Made by a program: the position numbers and the translations under genes. Below, one piece after another: positions 5,771-8,312 of a stretch of DNA of 8,312 nucleotides. Under the pieces are notes generated by a model. The model worked only from the letters and a program-made list of their open reading frames with translations. It was not told the DNA's origin and made no database searches. The stretch comes from DASUTW01 sp035513995 (lineage in GTDB: Bacteria; Actinomycetota; UBA4738; CALAEC01). Position 1 is the first letter of the stretch. Each line of letters begins with the position of its first letter. Where the stretch lies: NCBI GenBank assembly GCA_035513995.1, contig DATKBL010000131.1, positions 1 to 8,312 of the forward strand, in the 5' to 3' direction.

Positions 5771-7969
5771 GTGCACCGCCGCCGAGTCGTCCAGCTGCTC
5801 CCGCTGATCGTGGCGGCGCTTCTCGTCCCGGTGCCGTCCCCGGCCTCGTCCGACGCCGGAGAGCTCGTCTTCAGCAGCGACCGTGGGACCGGGTTCGACC
5901 TCTACATCGTCCGGGAGGGCGGCGGAGACGCGGCGCTGCTCATCGGAGGCGATGGGGACGACCACGACGCCGCGTGGTCGCCGGACGGGAGGCGCCTGGC
6001 GTTCGCCCGGGTCACGGACCAGGGTCGCGACTCGTCGATCCTCGTCGTCGACGCCGATGGGTCGAATCTCGTGGAGCTGACCTCCGGCCCCCAGATCGAC
6101 CGCCAGCCCGCCTGGTCGCCCGACGGCACCCGGATCGCGTTCGTGCGCTCGGTGCCGCGGCGGGGGACCTCCCACATCCACGTCGTGCACGCCGACGGCT
6201 CGGCGCGCCGCCGGCTCACGCGGTCGGCGGAGGGCGTCGCCGACGCGAGCCCCGCCTGGTCGCCCGACGGCACCCGGATCGCGTTCTCGAGCACGCGCGA
6301 CGGCGGCTTTCCCGAGGTCTATGTGATGGGCGCCGACGGCTCGGGTCCGCTGCGCCTCACCGAGAACGTCGCCCTCGACGCCTCGCCGGCCTGGTCGCCC
6401 GACGGCACCCGCATCGCGTTCGAGCGATGCTGCCCGGACGGCTCGTCGGAGATCTACGTGATGGGCGCCGACGGCGAGGGCGAGACGAACCTCACAGGGT
6501 CGCCGGCGCACGAGACGTCGCCCGCCTGGTCCTCCGACGGCGCCCGGATCGCTTTCGTGCGCGCCCCTGCGGGCGGCGGCGCCCGCGACCTCTTCACGAT
6601 GGCCGAGGCCGGAGGCGACGTGCGGCGGGTCACCAGCCACGCCCGCGCCGAGCTCGGTCCGGCGTGGCGCCCCCCCGTCCTCCCGGAGGCGGCCTCGCCC
6701 GCGGTCGCCGCGCACGACTGGGCGAGCAAGGATCCGATCGCGCGTCCGTCCTCCGTCTCCGCGGCTCCCGCGGCCGCCCGGATCCGGCAGCGCGGCAAGC
6801 GGGTCGCTCCGGGGGTGCGCCTGATCCGCGCGAGGCACCGGGGGGTCCCCCAACGCGTCTTCGCGCTCCGCGTGAACGCTGGGAAGCGCCCCTCGATCGA
6901 CACCGTGCTCGCCGGGGGCCTCCTGGCCGGCCGCCTGCGCACCCGCCAGATGGTCCGGGCGCACAGGGCGATCGCCGGGGTCAACGGCGACTTCTCGCTC
7001 CCCAGCGGCTCTCCGGTCCACGCCTTCCTCGGCGACGGCCACCTCAAGCGGACCACCCTCTCCGGGGGCATCAACTTCGCCGTGTCGCGCGACCAGCGTC
7101 GGCTCTTCCTGGGGAAGGCCTCGCCGGGGCTCCGGCTGCTCGAGGCCTCCTCGGGCGACCGTCTCCCGATCGCCCGCTGGAACGACGGTCCTCCGGTGGT
7201 CGGCGAGGTGGCCGGGTTCACGGCCGCCGGCGAGGGATGGATGCGGCCTCCCTCCGCCTCGTGCTCGGTGCGCCTCCGCGGCGCGGGCCGCATCCGCTGG
7301 ACGAAGGAGGGAGCGGTCGAGAAGCCGTACGTCGTGGCCAGGGCGGGCTGCTTCGCCTCCCGTCTGACGCGCCGGGGGGGCGTGGTGCTCGCCGCGCCTC
7401 CGGGCACCGCCGAGGGGGTACTACTGCGCTCGATGCGGAAGGACGACGTCGTGAGGCTCTCGTGGGGTCTCGGGTGGCCGCGCGCCTTCGACTCGATCGG
7501 CGGCACGCCCCTGCTGGTCGAGGACGGGCGCGTCGTGGCGACGGCGTGTGACGCGTCCTTCTGCCGGCGACATCCCCGCACCGCGGTGGGGATCACGCGG
7601 AAGGGGAAGGTCCTGCTCGTGGTCGTGGACGGGCGCCGGCCCAGATGGTCCAAGGGGATGACGCTCGTGGAGCTGGCGCGAGAGATGCGGCGGCTGGGGG
7701 CCAGGACGGCCGTCAACCTCGACGGCGGGGGGTCGTCCACGATGGTCGTCCGCGGCAAGGTGGTGAACCGGCCCTCGGACTCGAGCGGGGAGCGCGCGGT
7801 CTCCTCAGCCGTGCTCGTGCTTCGCGGGAGGGACCGGGGTGATCCGAGGCCCGGGGAGCCCCTGGACGTCGGGTTCGCCTCGGCCGCCGCGGCCCTCGCC
7901 GACCCCGCCTCCACCGGCGGGCTCCTGGAAGCGCTCGAGCAGAGAGCGTTCGCTAGTTGGCGACGCTGA
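5771..7969 (+). CDS. exported TolB/PD40 beta-propeller fused to NAGPA-type phosphodiester glycosidase domain
   Basis: A 732-residue secreted or surface protein. Residues 1-27 form a signal peptide: basic MHRRR, hydrophobic LLPLIVAALLVPVP, and probable cleavage near PSPASS. Residues 30-300 hold PD40/TolB-like propeller repeats, with AWSPDG-type motifs at 68, 114, 162, 207 and 252 and a degenerate one at 298. A linker rich in Ala, Pro and Ser follows. Residues about 335-690 match the NAGPA domain (N-acetylglucosamine-1-phosphodiester alpha-N-acetylglucosaminidase family): GVNGDFS at 403-409, HPRTAVGI, VVVDGRRP, NLDGGGSSTM at 649-658, and a late ER-x-VSSAVLVL strand. Bacterial relatives cleave sugar phosphodiesters or uncapped glycan bonds, so a cell-envelope or exopolysaccharide substrate is likely but not shown. 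The propeller may bind the substrate or the wall. GTG 5771 is fixed by AAAGGAG upstream. The last 17 bp overlap the convergent EAL gene. The fusion itself is the odd point; each domain is confidently recognised. Confidence 0.88.
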   Translation: MHRRRVVQLLPLIVAALLVPVPSPASSDAGELVFSSDRGTGFDLYIVREGGGDAALLIGGDGDDHDAAWSPDGRRLAFARVTDQGRDSSILVVDADGSNLVELTSGPQIDRQPAWSPDGTRIAFVRSVPRRGTSHIHVVHADGSARRRLTRSAEGVADASPAWSPDGTRIAFSSTRDGGFPEVYVMGADGSGPLRLTENVALDASPAWSPDGTRIAFERCCPDGSSEIYVMGADGEGETNLTGSPAHETSPAWSSDGARIAFVRAPAGGGARDLFTMAEAGGDVRRVTSHARAELGPAWRPPVLPEAASPAVAAHDWASKDPIARPSSVSAAPAAARIRQRGKRVAPGVRLIRARHRGVPQRVFALRVNAGKRPSIDTVLAGGLLAGRLRTRQMVRAHRAIAGVNGDFSLPSGSPVHAFLGDGHLKRTTLSGGINFAVSRDQRRLFLGKASPGLRLLEASSGDRLPIARWNDGPPVVGEVAGFTAAGEGWMRPPSASCSVRLRGAGRIRWTKEGAVEKPYVVARAGCFASRLTRRGGVVLAAPPGTAEGVLLRSMRKDDVVRLSWGLGWPRAFDSIGGTPLLVEDGRVVATACDASFCRRHPRTAVGITRKGKVLLVVVDGRRPRWSKGMTLVELAREMRRLGARTAVNLDGGGSSTMVVRGKVVNRPSDSSGERAVSSAVLVLRGRDRGDPRPGEPLDVGFASAAAALADPASTGGLLEALEQRAFASWRR
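5972..6556 (+). repeat. five diverging 33-bp repeats encoding PD40 propeller blades
   Basis: The 33-bp unit that encodes AWSPDGTRIAF occurs at 6110-6142, 6254-6286 and 6389-6421. The first two copies are identical and the third differs by one base. More diverged copies lie at 5972-6004 and 6524-6556. Spacing is 135-144 bp, one propeller blade of 45-48 residues. All copies are in frame, so this is an internal protein repeat and not a separate element. Confidence 0.85.
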
Positions 7970-8312
7970 GCCCGTGGCCGCTGGGCTGGGCGCCCTGGAG
8001 CCAGTTCGTCATGTCGACGGCGGGCATGGGGCGGCACAGGTAGAAGCCCTGCGCCATGTCGCACCCGAGGTTGCCGAGCCGCCGCCAGACGTCCTCGGTC
8101 TCGACGCCCTCGGCCACCACCCGCAGCCCGAGGCTCCGCGCGAGGTCGATCGTGGACTCGACGATCACCGCGTCGTCTTCCTCATCGGACATGTGGGTGA
8201 TGAAGGACTTGTCGATCTTCACCTCGTTCACCGGGAGCCGCTTCAGGTAGACGAGCGAGGAGTAGCCGGTGCCGAAGTCGTCGAGCGAGACGCCCACGCC
8301 CATCTCGCTGAG
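7953..8312 (-). CDS. EAL-domain c-di-GMP phosphodiesterase, C-terminal part (5' end outside window)
   Basis: The last 119 residues of an EAL domain, the fold that hydrolyses cyclic di-GMP to pGpG. Seen here are SLDDFGTGYSSL (the metal-binding Asp pair and loop 6), the catalytic Lys in NEVKIDKSF (codon at 8219-8217), the Glu of VVAEGVET (8111-8109) and the Gln of MAQGF (8051-8049). The residues needed in this half are all present, so the enzyme is probably active; the EAL signature itself lies beyond the window edge. The frame is open through 8312, and LSEMGVGVSLDDF is continuous domain sequence, so the ATG at 8303 is an internal Met and not a start. A sensor or GGDEF domain may precede it. 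A short tail of about 20 residues follows the domain. Its stop lies 17 bp inside the convergent propeller-NAGPA gene. Confidence 0.93.
   Translation of the reverse strand, partial: LSEMGVGVSLDDFGTGYSSLVYLKRLPVNEVKIDKSFITHMSDEEDDAVIVESTIDLARSLGLRVVAEGVETEDVWRRLGNLGCDMAQGFYLCRPMPAVDMTNWLQGAQPSGHGLSVAN

Noticed and set aside
4338..5807. A 489-codon open frame on the plus strand opposite the AAA+ gene
   Set aside because: It runs through the divergent promoter gap and into the signal-peptide region of the next gene, and shows no recognisable motif. The minus-strand frame carries Walker A, Walker B and sensor residues.
5972..6556. Regularly spaced 33-bp repeats that might suggest a CRISPR array
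   Set aside because: Spacing of 135-144 bp is far too long, and all copies are in frame and encode PD40 propeller motifs.
6454..8064. A 536-codon minus-strand frame opposite the NAGPA domain
   Set aside because: It is Arg/Ser/Pro-rich with no domain signature, and the plus strand encodes a clear NAGPA motif across the same bases.
8301..8303. Minus-strand ATG at 8303 as start of a short EAL protein
   Set aside because: The residues before it (LSE) continue the conserved EAL-domain strand and the frame is open to the window edge. A start here would cut the domain in half.

Overview
This is a gene-dense, very GC-rich window in which third codon positions are almost always G or C. Gene content and order point to an actinobacterium (Actinomycetota) or a close high-GC relative. 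The histidine phosphatase, DUF3090 and SCO1664-family kinase-like genes occur in that order in actinobacteria; from memory the mycobacterial counterparts are Rv2135c-Rv2134c-Rv2133c. The AAA+/VWA pair resembles mycobacterial Rv0958-Rv0959. Three of the transcription starts look leaderless, which is also common in actinobacteria. The exact taxon cannot be fixed from this sequence.

Layout. (1) 1-38, minus: the first codons of a divergent gene, probably an NAD(P)/FAD Rossmann protein. (2) 39-97: a compact divergent control region with two TANNNT elements, each 6-7 bases from a start codon, around a 12-bp perfect palindrome. (3) 98-1945, plus: a three-gene operon of histidine phosphatase, DUF3090 zinc-site protein and PI3/PI4-kinase-fold protein. 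Genes are 4 bp apart or overlap by 4 bp. (4) 1946-5675, minus: a three-gene operon transcribed as MoxR/Mg-chelatase-like AAA+ ATPase, VWA protein, then DUF3052-like protein. It has a 5-bp gap, then a 4-bp GTGA overlap. Its last stop abuts the stop of the previous operon with no intergenic base. (5) 5676-5770: a second divergent control region. (6) 5771-7969, plus: an exported protein with a TolB/PD40 beta-propeller fused to a NAGPA-type phosphodiester glycosidase domain. (7) 7953-8312, minus: the C-terminal part of an EAL-domain c-di-GMP phosphodiesterase, running off the window and overlapping the previous gene's end by 17 bp.

How the genes may work together. The first operon pairs a predicted phosphatase with a predicted kinase and a small acidic protein with a Cys/His cluster, which suggests a phosphorylation cycle with no described substrate. 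The second pairs an AAA+ motor with a VWA partner carrying an intact metal-ion site, the usual form of MoxR-VWA or chelatase-like remodelling machines. A small DUF3052-like protein is translationally coupled to it. The propeller-NAGPA protein probably acts on an extracytoplasmic glycan or glycophosphodiester. No tRNA, rRNA, CRISPR array, insertion sequence or phage gene is visible, and there is no non-coding stretch longer than about 100 bp.
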